This document shows, piece after piece, positions 45,144 to 53,590 of a stretch of 64,000 bases of DNA. How positions within the stretch are numbered: position 1 is the stretch's first letter; the number at the start of each line of letters is the position of its first letter. The notes below the pieces were generated by a model. The model was not told the origin of the DNA, ran no database searches, and worked only from the letters and a program-made list of their open reading frames with translations. The translations under genes were made by a program, and so were the position numbers. Source of the stretch: Flavobacterium sp. ALD4 (GTDB lineage: Bacteria > Bacteroidota > Bacteroidia > Flavobacteriales > Flavobacteriaceae); assembly GCF_002836475.1 (NCBI RefSeq), contig NZ_PJBJ01000030.1:62001-126000 (forward strand), in the 5' to 3' direction.

Positions 45144-45998
45144 TTAAATCGCCCCTCGCATCATCCTATCATTCCCATAAATATCTTTTCGCAATTCAAT
45201 GCCTTTAAATTTCAACTTTTCAAGCAACTCAAACATGTCTTTCCCTAAATATTGATTTATTTCAAAGAATAGCTGCCCGTTGTCCAAAAGATTTTTCTGC
45301 GCTAATGCTGCAATTTTTTTGTAAAAAATTAAGGCATCATCATCTTCCACAAAAAGAGCCAAATGGGGCTCATTTTCCAGAACATTTTTTTTGATTTCCT
45401 GTTTCTCTAAATTCCGAACATAAGGAGGATTAGAAATAATGATATCAAATTGCTGATTTAAATCCTCGGTTTCCAAAATATTCTGAATGATGAAGGTAAC
45501 ATTCACTTGGTTTAGAGTCGCATTTCTTTTGGCTGTAGCCAATGCTTTTTCAGAAACATCAATCGCATAAACTTCAGCATTCGGAATGTTTTTAGCCAAT
45601 GAAATAGCTATACAACCACTTCCAGTTCCAATATCCAATACCTTCAACTTCTTATTTCCTACTTCGCTCCTCGAACTTTGAATAATCCATTCCACTAATT
45701 CTTCAGTCTCGGGTCTCGGAATTAATACATTTTCGTTTACCTCAAAATCCAAACCATAAAAACTAGTTCTCCCTAACAAGTATTGAATAGGAATCTCCAG
45801 CTTCAGTTGTTCCAAGATGGAGTTCCAAAGAGCCATTTCATCTTCCAAAAAAACCAACTCGGGATCCAAAACCAAATCAATTCTTTTTAACTGATGCTTA
45901 TCCTCCAGTATCAGGTAAAAAAAACTCTCTGCTTCGCCTTCATCATAAGTCGAAAGTAGTTCTTGAATAAATTGGCTTCTGTATTCTTTAATTTTCAT
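45144..45998 (-). CDS. prmC: Release factor glutamine methyltransferase
   Basis: A 284-residue N5-glutamine methyltransferase that modifies the GGQ motif of RF1/RF2. The substrate-binding NPPY is at residues 190-193, the SAM-binding DIGTGSGC is at 122-129, and IPRPETEELVEW is the usual conserved lead-in. The N-terminal helical domain is present. The start is 44 bases downstream of the GNAT gene's stop, same strand. Confidence 0.96.
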   Translation of the reverse strand: MKIKEYRSQFIQELLSTYDEGEAESFFYLILEDKHQLKRIDLVLDPELVFLEDEMALWNSILEQLKLEIPIQYLLGRTSFYGLDFEVNENVLIPRPETEELVEWIIQSSRSEVGNKKLKVLDIGTGSGCIAISLAKNIPNAEVYAIDVSEKALATAKRNATLNQVNVTFIIQNILETEDLNQQFDIIISNPPYVRNLEKQEIKKNVLENEPHLALFVEDDDALIFYKKIAALAQKNLLDNGQLFFEINQYLGKDMFELLEKLKFKGIELRKDIYGNDRMMRGAI

Positions 45999-46042
45999 TG
46001 TGTTTTTATTGCTTTATGAATGAAAAACTCATAATTCATAAC

Positions 46043-46528
46043 TTATAATTTCTTCAACATCCAAACCGGACAAGACACATGTCCCGTGCTACCCATTGGA
46101 GCATCGATGTATTCAAAACCTACTTTTTTGTATAATTTTTGGGCATCATGCATAAAAGGCATCGTTTCCAGATAACAATTTTCGAAACCAAAGTCTTTCG
46201 CGCTTTGTAAACAAACAGCCATTACTTGACTGCCTATCCCCAGACCACGTGTTTCCGGTAAAAAATACATTTTCTGCAATTCACAAATGGTTTCAGCTTC
46301 ATTTTCAAGTGGAGCGATTCCTGCCGAACCTACAATTTTTCCGTTACTTTCAACAACATAATAAACCGATTTGGGCTTGTTATATTCCTCAAACATTAAA
46401 TCTAAATAAGGGTCTGCATAGGCAGTTCCTACTTTTGGGATATTCAATTCATCAAACACCGCTCTTATTAACTGGGCAACGGCTGCATTATCCCTTTTTT
46501 CGATTTTTCTAATAATCCTATTTTCCAT
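46043..46528 (-). CDS. GNAT family N-acetyltransferase
   Basis: A 161-residue GNAT. The acetyl-CoA loop is FLPETRGLGIGSQVM, preceded by GSAGIAPLENE and followed by GFENCYLETMPFMHDAQKLYKKVGF. The substrate is unknown (small amine or protein). It has a promoter with both boxes upstream and is followed by prmC. Confidence 0.9.
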   Translation of the reverse strand: MENRIIRKIEKRDNAAVAQLIRAVFDELNIPKVGTAYADPYLDLMFEEYNKPKSVYYVVESNGKIVGSAGIAPLENEAETICELQKMYFLPETRGLGIGSQVMAVCLQSAKDFGFENCYLETMPFMHDAQKLYKKVGFEYIDAPMGSTGHVSCPVWMLKKL

Positions 46529-46556
46529 TCTATGTAACTACTTGTTTATAAAAAGA

Positions 46557-46589
46557 CAAAAATAGAAATTGTTTGTTGTTATTTTCAAA
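46557..46589 (-). promoter_or_regulatory. Promoter TTTG - N21 - TATTTTTG for the GNAT gene
   Basis: On the minus strand the -33 TTTG (46589-46586) and -7 TATTTTTG (46564-46557) match the consensus with normal spacing, about 28 bases before the start. Confidence 0.65.
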
Positions 46590-46636
46590 AGTTTCAAAAC
46601 TAATGCCAAAGATTCTATGCTAACCCCAAAAACAAC

Positions 46637-46644
46637 TACTTTTG
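46637..46644 (+). promoter_or_regulatory. -7 box TACTTTTG for ribD
   Basis: Exact TAnnTTTG match ending only 4 bases before the GTG start at 46649, so transcription would begin almost at the start codon. This implies a leaderless mRNA, unless the match is by chance. Confidence 0.4.
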
Positions 46645-46648
46645 CATC

Positions 46649-47692
46649 GTGAAAATACATGAAAAATACATAGAGCGATGCATCCAATTAGCCAAAAACG
46701 GCTTAGGAACAACCTATCCAAATCCGATGGTGGGCAGTGTAATTGTTTATAAAGACACAATCATAGGAGAAGGCTGGCATAAAAAAGCGGGGGAACCCCA
46801 TGCCGAAGTAAATGCAATCAATTCGGTAAAAGACAAATCTCTATTAAAAAAAGCTACCATTTATGTAAGCTTAGAACCCTGCAGTCATTTTGGAAAAACA
46901 CCTCCCTGTTCTGATTTAATCATAAAAAATGAAATTCCACAGGTAGTTATAGGAACGATCGACCCTAATATAAAAGTGGCGGGCAACGGAATAAAAAAAT
47001 TAATCGAAGCCGGAATAAACGTAACGGTCGGTATTCTTGAAAACGAATGCCACGGGCTGAACAAACGATTTTTTACTTTTCATCAACAGAAAAGACCCTA
47101 CGTGATTTTGAAGTGGGCAGAAAGCCAAGACGGCTTCATTGCCCCAAAAGTAAAGTCAGAACAAAAACCAGTTTGGATCACAAACAGCTATTCAAGGCAA
47201 TTGGTTCATAAATGGAGAAGTGAAGAACAGGCTATTCTTGTGGGAACACAAACAGTAATTGATGATAATCCAAAATTAGACGTGAGAGATTGGACGGGAA
47301 ATAATCCTACCAGAATCGTTTTGGATCAAAACAATCGCATAGCAGAAAACACTCATGTGTTTGATAATCAAGTGAAAACAATTGTTTTTTCAAAAACAAA
47401 AACGAATGCCATAAAAGAAAACCTTATCTTTGAAATTGTTGATTTTGAAAAAAATATGGCAAGCCAAGTGACTGATGCGATGTATAAACATCAAATTCAA
47501 TCGGTAATTATAGAAGGAGGCCAGCAAACATTGCAGACTTTCATTGATGCAAATCTCTGGGATGAAGCACGAATTTTTAAAGGAAATATCCATCTTATAG
47601 AAGGTACGAAGGCTCCAAAACTAAACTGGTCTTATTTGGAAAAATATGCAATCGGTCAAGATGAACTTATAATATCCAGAAACCATGATTAA
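46649..47692 (+). CDS. ribD: Bifunctional riboflavin biosynthesis deaminase/reductase
   Basis: A 347-residue enzyme of riboflavin synthesis that deaminates the pyrimidine intermediate and reduces the ribosyl side chain. The deaminase zinc motif is HAEVNAI (H51-A-E53) with PCSHFGKTPPC at 77-87; the reductase half has LKWAESQDGFIAP and IVLDQNNRI, ending ISRNHD. The start is GTG at 46649, placed by the normal family N terminus; there is no nearby in-frame ATG. It overlaps the following HAD gene by 8 bases. Confidence 0.94.
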   Translation: MKIHEKYIERCIQLAKNGLGTTYPNPMVGSVIVYKDTIIGEGWHKKAGEPHAEVNAINSVKDKSLLKKATIYVSLEPCSHFGKTPPCSDLIIKNEIPQVVIGTIDPNIKVAGNGIKKLIEAGINVTVGILENECHGLNKRFFTFHQQKRPYVILKWAESQDGFIAPKVKSEQKPVWITNSYSRQLVHKWRSEEQAILVGTQTVIDDNPKLDVRDWTGNNPTRIVLDQNNRIAENTHVFDNQVKTIVFSKTKTNAIKENLIFEIVDFEKNMASQVTDAMYKHQIQSVIIEGGQQTLQTFIDANLWDEARIFKGNIHLIEGTKAPKLNWSYLEKYAIGQDELIISRNHD

Positions 47693-48287
47693 TGCAATTA
47701 TTTTTGATTTTGGGGATGTCTTTATTAATCTAGACAAACAAGCCACTGTTGACGGATTACGAAATTTAGGGCTTACGGATTGGAATGACGATTTAAACCA
47801 GCTAAATATTCAATTTGAAACTGGTCAAATCACCCGAAATAATTTTATTGAAGGGATTCAAAAACACATTCCGAATGCTAGTAAAGAGGAGATTTTAAAA
47901 GCATGGAATGCCATTTTACTAGATTTCCCTTTATATCGATTAGAATTTCTACAAATGCTATCTAAAAAGTACCGCTTGTTTTTACTCAGCAACACTGATG
48001 CTATACATATCGAAACATTCGAACAAAATAATGGTGCCTCTTTCTACGGTGATTTTTACAAGTGCTTTGAAAAAGTTTATTTTTCGTTTGAAATAGCAAT
48101 GAGAAAACCAAATCTTGGAATTTACAACTACGTTTTAAACGAACATGATTTGCAGGCAAAACGGACTTTATTTATCGATGATAGAAAGGAAAACACAGAC
48201 GCTGCGCTATCATTAGGTTTTGAAGTATGGAATTTACAGGTAGGCAAAGAAGACGTAGTGGACTTATTCAATAAAAACATAATTTAG
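47685..48287 (+). CDS. HAD family hydrolase (sugar/phosphonate phosphatase-like)
   Basis: A 200-residue HAD enzyme. Motif I is FDFGDVFINLD, motif II LLSNTDAIH, the lysine motif is MRKPNLGIY and motif IV is FIDDRKENTDAA. The helical cap is small (HAD-IA). It resembles YihX-type sugar phosphatases. It overlaps the ribD end by 8 bases, and could help with the unassigned dephosphorylation in riboflavin synthesis, but this is only suggested by position. Confidence 0.88.
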   Translation: MINAIIFDFGDVFINLDKQATVDGLRNLGLTDWNDDLNQLNIQFETGQITRNNFIEGIQKHIPNASKEEILKAWNAILLDFPLYRLEFLQMLSKKYRLFLLSNTDAIHIETFEQNNGASFYGDFYKCFEKVYFSFEIAMRKPNLGIYNYVLNEHDLQAKRTLFIDDRKENTDAALSLGFEVWNLQVGKEDVVDLFNKNII

Positions 48288-48296
48288 AAAACCCTT

Positions 48297-48929
48297 TTGG
48301 AAGTTAAAGACACATACAATACCATCGAATTTACGTCGGAAGAAATACTACATAAAGAAAAGAACAGTAAATTTTTTGGCTCTGCCTATCCGATTCAATC
48401 AGAAGACGAAGTAAAAGACATTATTGACGTTTTAAGGAAAAAGCATCCACATGCAGGTCATTTTTGTTATGCCTACCAAATAGGAACAGATAACCTTTCT
48501 TACCGTGCGAATGATGACGGAGAACCAAGCAATAGCGCAGGAATGCCTATTTACGGTCAAATACAGTCCTTTTCTCTTACAAACACTCTTATAGTAGTCG
48601 CTCGGGTTTTTGGAGGTGTTAAATTAGGTGTTGGCGGATTGATTTCCGCTTATAAAACCACAGCACAACTCACGATTGAAAGTTGTGAAATTATCGAAAA
48701 AACGATAGATATTCATTATCAGGTTTCATTTGATTATAAAAACATGAACAAAGTCATGCGAGTAATTAAAGAAAAAAAGCTCGAGATTGTAACTCAGGAG
48801 ATGGAAATGAATGAAGAAACAGGATTACCTATTGGTAAAATCGAGGTTAAAACGCGAAAAAAAAATGCCGAAATGATTTTCGACATCTTCAATTCTATAT
48901 TCGAGATAGAAATTAAAATTAAGGAATAA
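48297..48929 (+). CDS. yigZ: YigZ/IMPACT family protein
   Basis: A 210-residue protein of the YigZ/IMPACT family. The conserved N-terminal domain has EKNSKFFGSAYPI, HPHAGHFCYAYQIG, NDDGEPSNSAGMPI and VVARVFGGVKLGVGGLISAY. The C-terminal DUF1949-like part follows. The role in bacteria is unclear; an RNA or protein quality-control link has been proposed for the family. The start appears to be TTG at 48297, 9 bases after the HAD gene. Confidence 0.9.
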   Translation: MEVKDTYNTIEFTSEEILHKEKNSKFFGSAYPIQSEDEVKDIIDVLRKKHPHAGHFCYAYQIGTDNLSYRANDDGEPSNSAGMPIYGQIQSFSLTNTLIVVARVFGGVKLGVGGLISAYKTTAQLTIESCEIIEKTIDIHYQVSFDYKNMNKVMRVIKEKKLEIVTQEMEMNEETGLPIGKIEVKTRKKNAEMIFDIFNSIFEIEIKIKE

Positions 48930-48951
48930 TTATTTTTAAATCCCAATATTT

Positions 48952-49353
48952 TTAAATCCGCAATAACTTCTCCGTTACATACTCAGGCGGAACCGTCGGA
49001 CGGCCTGTTTTAATGTTCACAAAAACCAAAATTGACTTGCCAATTGTTAACAACTCATCCTCTTCATTATAAATTTCATAGTCAAACTCAATCTTAACAG
49101 TCGTCTGACTTTTAAAAATAGTTTTCACCCGTAGCAAGTTATCATAACGGGCTGGCTTTTTATAATTTATGTTCAAGGAAACTACCGGAAGCATAATTCC
49201 ATCTTCCTCCATCCGTTTGTACGAAATCCCAATGTTTCTAAGCCATTCCACGCGTCCCATCTCAAAATATTGGGCATAATTTCCATGATAAACAACCCCC
49301 ATCTGATCCGTTTCAGAATACCTTACCCGCACATTATACTCATAATCTTTCAT
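48952..49353 (-). CDS. Acyl-CoA thioesterase, 4-hydroxybenzoyl-CoA type (YbgC-like)
   Basis: A 133-residue hotdog-fold thioesterase. The conserved active-site stretch VRYSETDQMGVVYHGNYAQYFE contains the catalytic aspartate (D in TDQMG), and RVEWLRNIGISYK follows. It hydrolyses short or aromatic acyl-CoA esters. Single gene; convergent with yigZ and divergent from dnaA. Confidence 0.92.
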   Translation of the reverse strand: MKDYEYNVRVRYSETDQMGVVYHGNYAQYFEMGRVEWLRNIGISYKRMEEDGIMLPVVSLNINYKKPARYDNLLRVKTIFKSQTTVKIEFDYEIYNEEDELLTIGKSILVFVNIKTGRPTVPPEYVTEKLLRI

Positions 49354-49547
49354 ACTATATTGTTTATTTTTTTATTATAATTTCATCTCCTATATACTAC
49401 TTACAACAATATTACTACATAATCAACAACTAAATATTTTTTTTTATAGAAATTTGTTCACATATTTGTTACCCCGGAAAATAATGACTTTTAAACCATT
49501 ATTTAATAAGACAACGATTACTAAACAAAATAATTTACACAGAATTT

Positions 49548-50975
49548 ATGAACAAAACTGCTCAATCAGTATGGGAAAACTGTTTGTCTTTTATAAAAGA
49601 CAACATTCAGGATCAAGCATTCAAAACTTGGTTCGAACCTATTAAATCAGTTGAACTTACCGATAACGCATTATACATTCAGGTACCAAGTAAATTTTTC
49701 TACGAATGGTTAGAAGAACATTATGTAAAATTATTAAAAGTAGCCTTAACTAAAGAACTAGGCAAAAATGCAAAGCTACTTTACAAAATTAAGATGGAAA
49801 ACACTTACGGCAACAAACAACCTTTTACGGAACAATTGCCAAGTTCAAATCGCGCACCCATGAAATCGCAAAATATCGATGCTCCTTATAAAAATCTGGA
49901 TCCGGAATTAAAAAATCCTTTTGTAATCCCTGGAATCAGAAATTTAAAAATTGAATCACAACTGAATGCGAATTATAGTTTTGACAACTTTCTTGAAGGA
50001 GATTCAAACAGGCTGGCTCGTTCAGCAGGTATGGCTGTTGCTAACAAGCCAGGTGGAACTTCATTCAACCCCTTATTGATTTTCGGTGGTGTAGGATTAG
50101 GTAAAACACACTTAGCACATGCAATAGGTGTAGAAATTAAAGATAAATATCCCGAAAAAACAGTTTTATACATTTCAGCTGAAATTTTCACCCAACAATA
50201 TATTGATTCGGTAAAGAAAAACAACCGAAATGATTTTATTCATTTCTATCAGCTTATCGATGTTTTAATCATTGACGATGTACAATTCCTGTCCGGTAAA
50301 TCTGGAACTCAGGATGTGTTTTTCCACATCTTCAATTACTTACATCAAAACGGAAAACAAGTCATTCTTACCTCTGATAAGGCACCCGTTGACATGCAAG
50401 ATATTGAGCAACGTCTATTATCCCGATTCAAATGGGGACTCTCGGCAGAATTACACCAACCGGATTACGAAACAAGAATTTCTATCTTGAAAAACATCCT
50501 GTATCGCGATGGTGTCGAAATTCCAGAAGAAATCATAGAATATGTAGCCCGCAATATCAAATCGAACGTTAGAGAACTTGAAGGAGCCATAATCTCCCTA
50601 ATCGCTCAATCTTCTTTCAACAAAAAAGAAGTGACAATCGAATTGGCAAAAAGCGTCGTTGAAAAATTTGTGAAAAATGTCAAACGCGAAATTTCTATCG
50701 ATTATATTCAAAAAACAGTTTCCGATTATTTCCAATTGGATTTAGAAACATTACAGTCGAAAACAAGAAAAAGACATGTCGTACAAGCACGACAGTTGGC
50801 TATGTTTTTTGCAAAGAAATTCACAAAAGCTTCTTTGGCAAATATTGGACACCAAATAGGAGATCGTGATCATGCTACTGTATTACACGCTTGCAAAACG
50901 GTTGACAATCTAGTAGCCACTGACAAACAATTCAAGAAATTTGTTGAAGATATCCATAAAAAACTAACGCTGTAA
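49548..50975 (+). CDS. dnaA: Chromosomal replication initiator DnaA
   Basis: A 475-residue DnaA. Domain I (about 1-80) includes AQSVWENCLSFIKDN, domain II is a short linker, and the AAA+ domain has LIFGGVGLGKTHLAHAIG (Walker A) and LIIDDVQFLSGK (Walker B). The DNA-binding signature IGDRDHATVLHACKTV is at the C-terminal end. It binds DnaA boxes and opens the origin. No cluster of DnaA boxes was seen in the 194-base upstream gap, so the origin is probably elsewhere. Confidence 0.97.
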   Translation: MNKTAQSVWENCLSFIKDNIQDQAFKTWFEPIKSVELTDNALYIQVPSKFFYEWLEEHYVKLLKVALTKELGKNAKLLYKIKMENTYGNKQPFTEQLPSSNRAPMKSQNIDAPYKNLDPELKNPFVIPGIRNLKIESQLNANYSFDNFLEGDSNRLARSAGMAVANKPGGTSFNPLLIFGGVGLGKTHLAHAIGVEIKDKYPEKTVLYISAEIFTQQYIDSVKKNNRNDFIHFYQLIDVLIIDDVQFLSGKSGTQDVFFHIFNYLHQNGKQVILTSDKAPVDMQDIEQRLLSRFKWGLSAELHQPDYETRISILKNILYRDGVEIPEEIIEYVARNIKSNVRELEGAIISLIAQSSFNKKEVTIELAKSVVEKFVKNVKREISIDYIQKTVSDYFQLDLETLQSKTRKRHVVQARQLAMFFAKKFTKASLANIGHQIGDRDHATVLHACKTVDNLVATDKQFKKFVEDIHKKLTL

Positions 50976-50982
50976 ACGAATT

Positions 50983-51450
50983 ATGTCCGTAAAAATTTTA
51001 ATGGTTTGTTTAGGAAATATTTGTCGATCACCTCTAGCCGAAGCGATTTTAGCCTCTAAACTTCCCGTAACTAAATTCACTGTAGATTCTGCAGGAACAG
51101 GAGATTGGCATATCGGTCATGCTCCTGATGCACGTTCGATAGCTGCGGCAAAAAATCATAACCTTGATATATCCCGACAAAGAGGACGTCAATTCAACGC
51201 AGCTGATTTTGAGATCTACGACTATATCTATGTAATGGACCAATCCAATTACACAAATGTGATCAATCTTTCAGAAAACCCAACTCATAAAAACAAAGTA
51301 CAAATCATCTTAAATGAATTGTATCCCAACGAAAATGTAGATGTTCCAGATCCTTATTTCGGAATGACAAACGGATTTGAAATTGTCTACGCTATGCTGG
51401 ATGAAGTTTGCGATATCATAGCCGACAAATTAATAACCAAGCACGCTTAA
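50983..51450 (+). CDS. Low-molecular-weight protein tyrosine phosphatase
   Basis: A 155-residue LMW-PTP. The active-site loop CLGNICRSP is at residues 9-17 and the general-acid aspartate is in VPDPYFG. Full length. Substrates may be tyrosine kinases or sugar-polymer enzymes such as Wzc-like proteins, but no such partner lies next to it. It is separated from dnaA by 7 bases and likely shares its transcript. Confidence 0.92.
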   Translation: MSVKILMVCLGNICRSPLAEAILASKLPVTKFTVDSAGTGDWHIGHAPDARSIAAAKNHNLDISRQRGRQFNAADFEIYDYIYVMDQSNYTNVINLSENPTHKNKVQIILNELYPNENVDVPDPYFGMTNGFEIVYAMLDEVCDIIADKLITKHA

Positions 51451-51486
51451 ACCAACATTCTTAGGATTTTTACCCTCGCATGAAGG

Positions 51487-51516
51487 TTTGATTTTCTATT
51501 TAATCCTGTATTTTTG
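51487..51516 (+). promoter_or_regulatory. Promoter TTTG - N18 - TATTTTTG for the RsmI-like gene
   Basis: -33 TTTG at 51487-51490 and -7 box TATTTTTG at 51509-51516, 36 bases before the ATG at 51553. Confidence 0.65.
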
Positions 51517-51552
51517 CAAATAACATAGATTAAAAACATAAACGCACCCGCA

Positions 51553-52275
51553 ATGAAACCAGCTACTCTTTTAGGAAAACTATATTTAATCCCTACAACA
51601 ATGGGAGATTGTGACCCGATGGATGTTTTACCGCAGACCGTAAAAAAAACCATAGATTTCATTGATTACTATATCGTTGAGAATGAAAAAACAGCTCGTA
51701 AGTCAATCAAAGAAGTACATCCTGAAAAAAAACAATCTGAATTAATTCTTTTTGTTCTAAACAAACGTACCGAAGTGAAAGAACACCAAGACTTCATCCA
51801 ACCTTTATTAGAAGGTAAAAACGTGGGGCTGATGAGTGAAGCAGGATGTCCTGGTGTTGCAGATCCTGGCGCTGTAATTGTTAAACTAGCACACGAAAAA
51901 GGCATACAAGTGGTGCCGTTAGTAGGACCTTCTTCCATACTTTTGGCCATGATGGCTTCTGGAATGAACGGGCAAAGTTTTACATTTCACGGATATCTAC
52001 CTATTGACAAAGATGAAAAAAGAGCTAGTTTTAAAAGTCTAGAAAGAACTTCTTTCGAAAAAAATCAGTCTCAAATTTTCATTGAAACACCGTATCGTAA
52101 TAATAACTTACTAGAAGATTTATTACAGACTTTGCATCCGGAAACCCATTTATGCATCGCCACAGACATCACATTACCAACAGAATACATCAAGACCAAG
52201 AGGATTTCGGCTTGGAAAAAAGAAACAATCGACTTGCATAAACGTCCAACCATTTTTATCATTCATAAAATGTAA
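51553..52275 (+). CDS. SAM-dependent methyltransferase of the RsmI (tetrapyrrole methylase) family
   Basis: A 240-residue protein with the RsmI-type fold. Typical landmarks are GLMSEAGCPGVADPG, VVPLVGPSSILLAMMASG and FIETPYRNNNLL. RsmI methylates the 2'-O of C1402 in 16S rRNA; this flavobacterial form is somewhat different at the N terminus (KLYLIPTTMGDCDPMDVLP), so the exact target is not certain. Three tiny membrane-protein genes follow. Confidence 0.85.
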   Translation: MKPATLLGKLYLIPTTMGDCDPMDVLPQTVKKTIDFIDYYIVENEKTARKSIKEVHPEKKQSELILFVLNKRTEVKEHQDFIQPLLEGKNVGLMSEAGCPGVADPGAVIVKLAHEKGIQVVPLVGPSSILLAMMASGMNGQSFTFHGYLPIDKDEKRASFKSLERTSFEKNQSQIFIETPYRNNNLLEDLLQTLHPETHLCIATDITLPTEYIKTKRISAWKKETIDLHKRPTIFIIHKM

Positions 52276-52305
52276 TTTTTGTAGCTATGATACTATTTTT
52301 TTTAT

Positions 52306-52450
52306 ATGGTAGATAAAAAGAATAAAAATAAAAAAAAGAGACGCTATCATATTTGTATTAGGAATGTTTGCTTTTTTAGTCTTTGAAATCATCTATAATT
52401 GGGATGAATCACAACAAGGTTTTCTGGATGGAAATAATAACTTTAAGTAA
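52306..52450 (+). pseudogene. Tiny single-TM protein, frameshifted in an A8 run (or slippage-dependent)
   Basis: From ATG 52306 the frame reads MVDKKNKNKK, then fails after the A8 run at 52330-52337. Removing one A restores a 47-residue protein: RDAIIFVLGMFAFLVFEIIYNWDE, then GFLDGNNNFK, stop 52450. The single membrane helix and the FE-IYNW-E motif match the next gene. It is too short for normal gene-finders. Either a broken copy, a sequencing error, or a gene expressed by slippage at A8. Confidence 0.6.
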
Positions 52451-52514
52451 GAGTTTCCAAATTAGCACAGGCATTATTTTTATATTACAAACAGATTGAA
52501 CACCTGTTCTCAGA

Positions 52515-52706
52515 ATGATATCCTTTTCAAAATCCTTAAAACTATTTAAAACGAAAGCAGCTACAAAATTCTTTACCGGAGTATTACTGACTATGGTTGC
52601 TATATTTGTTTTCGAAAGCATTTACAATTGGAAAGAATCCAAAGACTCCTTTATGAAGTCCTATCATGAGGGAAGAGATTCCGGTTCTACTATCATCAAA
52701 AAATGA
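52515..52706 (+). CDS. Small single-TM protein with F-E-x-I-Y-N-W motif
   Basis: A 63-residue protein: a basic start (MISFSKSLKLFKTKAATK), one membrane helix (FFTGVLLTMVAIFVFE), and a soluble tail SIYNWKESKDSFMKSYHEGR. The FExIYNW segment is shared with the frameshifted neighbour upstream, and a looser version with the next one, so the three are paralogues. Function unknown; small proteins of this type could be membrane-protein modulators. Located between the RsmI-like gene and the NTF2-like lipoprotein. Confidence 0.6.
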   Translation: MISFSKSLKLFKTKAATKFFTGVLLTMVAIFVFESIYNWKESKDSFMKSYHEGRDSGSTIIKK

Positions 52707-52732
52707 TACCCCCATCCATAAATTAAAGAATA

Positions 52733-52852
52733 ATGATGAAAAAGAATCCAATTAATAAAAGGTTTTTTTACCCACTTGTTTTTTCAGTAATAATTGCATT
52801 CCAGCTATATAAAGATTGGGATGATTTTATTTTAGGCCTCACAGGAAACTAA
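52733..52852 (+). CDS. Tiny single-TM protein (39 residues)
   Basis: A 39-residue protein, MMKKNPINKRFFYPLVFSVI, continuing IAFQLYKDWDDFILGLTGN. It has the same layout as its neighbour at 52515: basic start, one helix, then Y-x-x-W and a short tail. Too short for standard gene calling, but the frame, location and similarity argue for a real gene. The second ATG at 52736 is equally possible as start. Confidence 0.5.
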   Translation: MMKKNPINKRFFYPLVFSVIIAFQLYKDWDDFILGLTGN

Positions 52853-52968
52853 GAGCTCGTAATTCAAAATAATTATTTTAAATATTGATAATCAATATTT
52901 TATACTTAATTTTATTTGCCCTTAATCTTTAACTTAATCAATTATGTTAAATTTTAAAAAATAAAATT

Positions 52969-53463
52969 ATGAAAAACCGAATTTTTAAGGGAGGATTAGT
53001 AGTCGTTATTATGTCTTTGATAGTAGCCTGCAATCAAAAGAAAGAAGTTCCCGCAGTAATGGTAGACAAAGAGGCAATCAAAACTGAAATTCAAGCGATG
53101 GAAGATGCTTTTGCTGAAGCCTACAATAACAGTAACGCCGATGGAATAAATTACTATGCGGAAGATGCCGTTAGTTTTTCAAACGGTAAAATGCCGTTAG
53201 AAGGAAAAAAAGCAATTCATGAATCCATAAAAAATGAATTACTCACCTTCCCGAAAGGCTCAAAAATCGCCTTCGAAACTCAAGAAATCCATGCTTCAAA
53301 TGATGGAAATATGTTAGTGGAAATTGGAGGATACCAGGTAAAAGACTCGACAGATACAAAAACCAACAGCGGCCATTTTATCAGTCTATTTGAAAAGAAG
53401 GACGGAAAATACATTTGCACCAGAGACATGGGAAGTTCAGATATGCCATTGGAAAAAAAATAA
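52969..53463 (+). CDS. Lipoprotein with SnoaL/NTF2-like (DUF4440) domain
   Basis: A 164-residue lipoprotein (lipobox IVAC, lipid Cys near 21). The mature part starts with EIQAMEDAFAEAYNNSNADGI, then YYAEDAVSFSNGKMPLEGKKAI and an end with YICTRDMGSSDMPL, typical of SnoaL/DUF4440 NTF2-like proteins that form a pocket with unknown ligands or act as ketosteroid isomerase-like enzymes. It ends at a strong bidirectional terminator. Confidence 0.87.
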   Translation: MKNRIFKGGLVVVIMSLIVACNQKKEVPAVMVDKEAIKTEIQAMEDAFAEAYNNSNADGINYYAEDAVSFSNGKMPLEGKKAIHESIKNELLTFPKGSKIAFETQEIHASNDGNMLVEIGGYQVKDSTDTKTNSGHFISLFEKKDGKYICTRDMGSSDMPLEKK

Positions 53464-53468
53464 AGATT

Positions 53469-53508
53469 AATAAAGAAAGACACTCCAAACGAAGTGTCTT
53501 TCTTTATT
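53469..53508. terminator. Terminator after the NTF2-like lipoprotein gene
   Basis: Exact 16-bp arms (aataaagaaagacact / agtgtctttctttatt) at 53469-53484 and 53493-53508 with an 8-base loop. Confidence 0.88.
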
Positions 53509-53590
53509 TTACGCAACACCTTCGAATCTCTAATAAACAGCGTACTAACTCCAATCATTTGCTTACTTTTAGAGTACTAAAAAGAAAGCT

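Noticed and set aside
49354..49547. Replication origin next to dnaA
   Set aside because: No cluster of TTATCCACA-like boxes was seen in the gap, and dnaA in this group is often not beside the origin.
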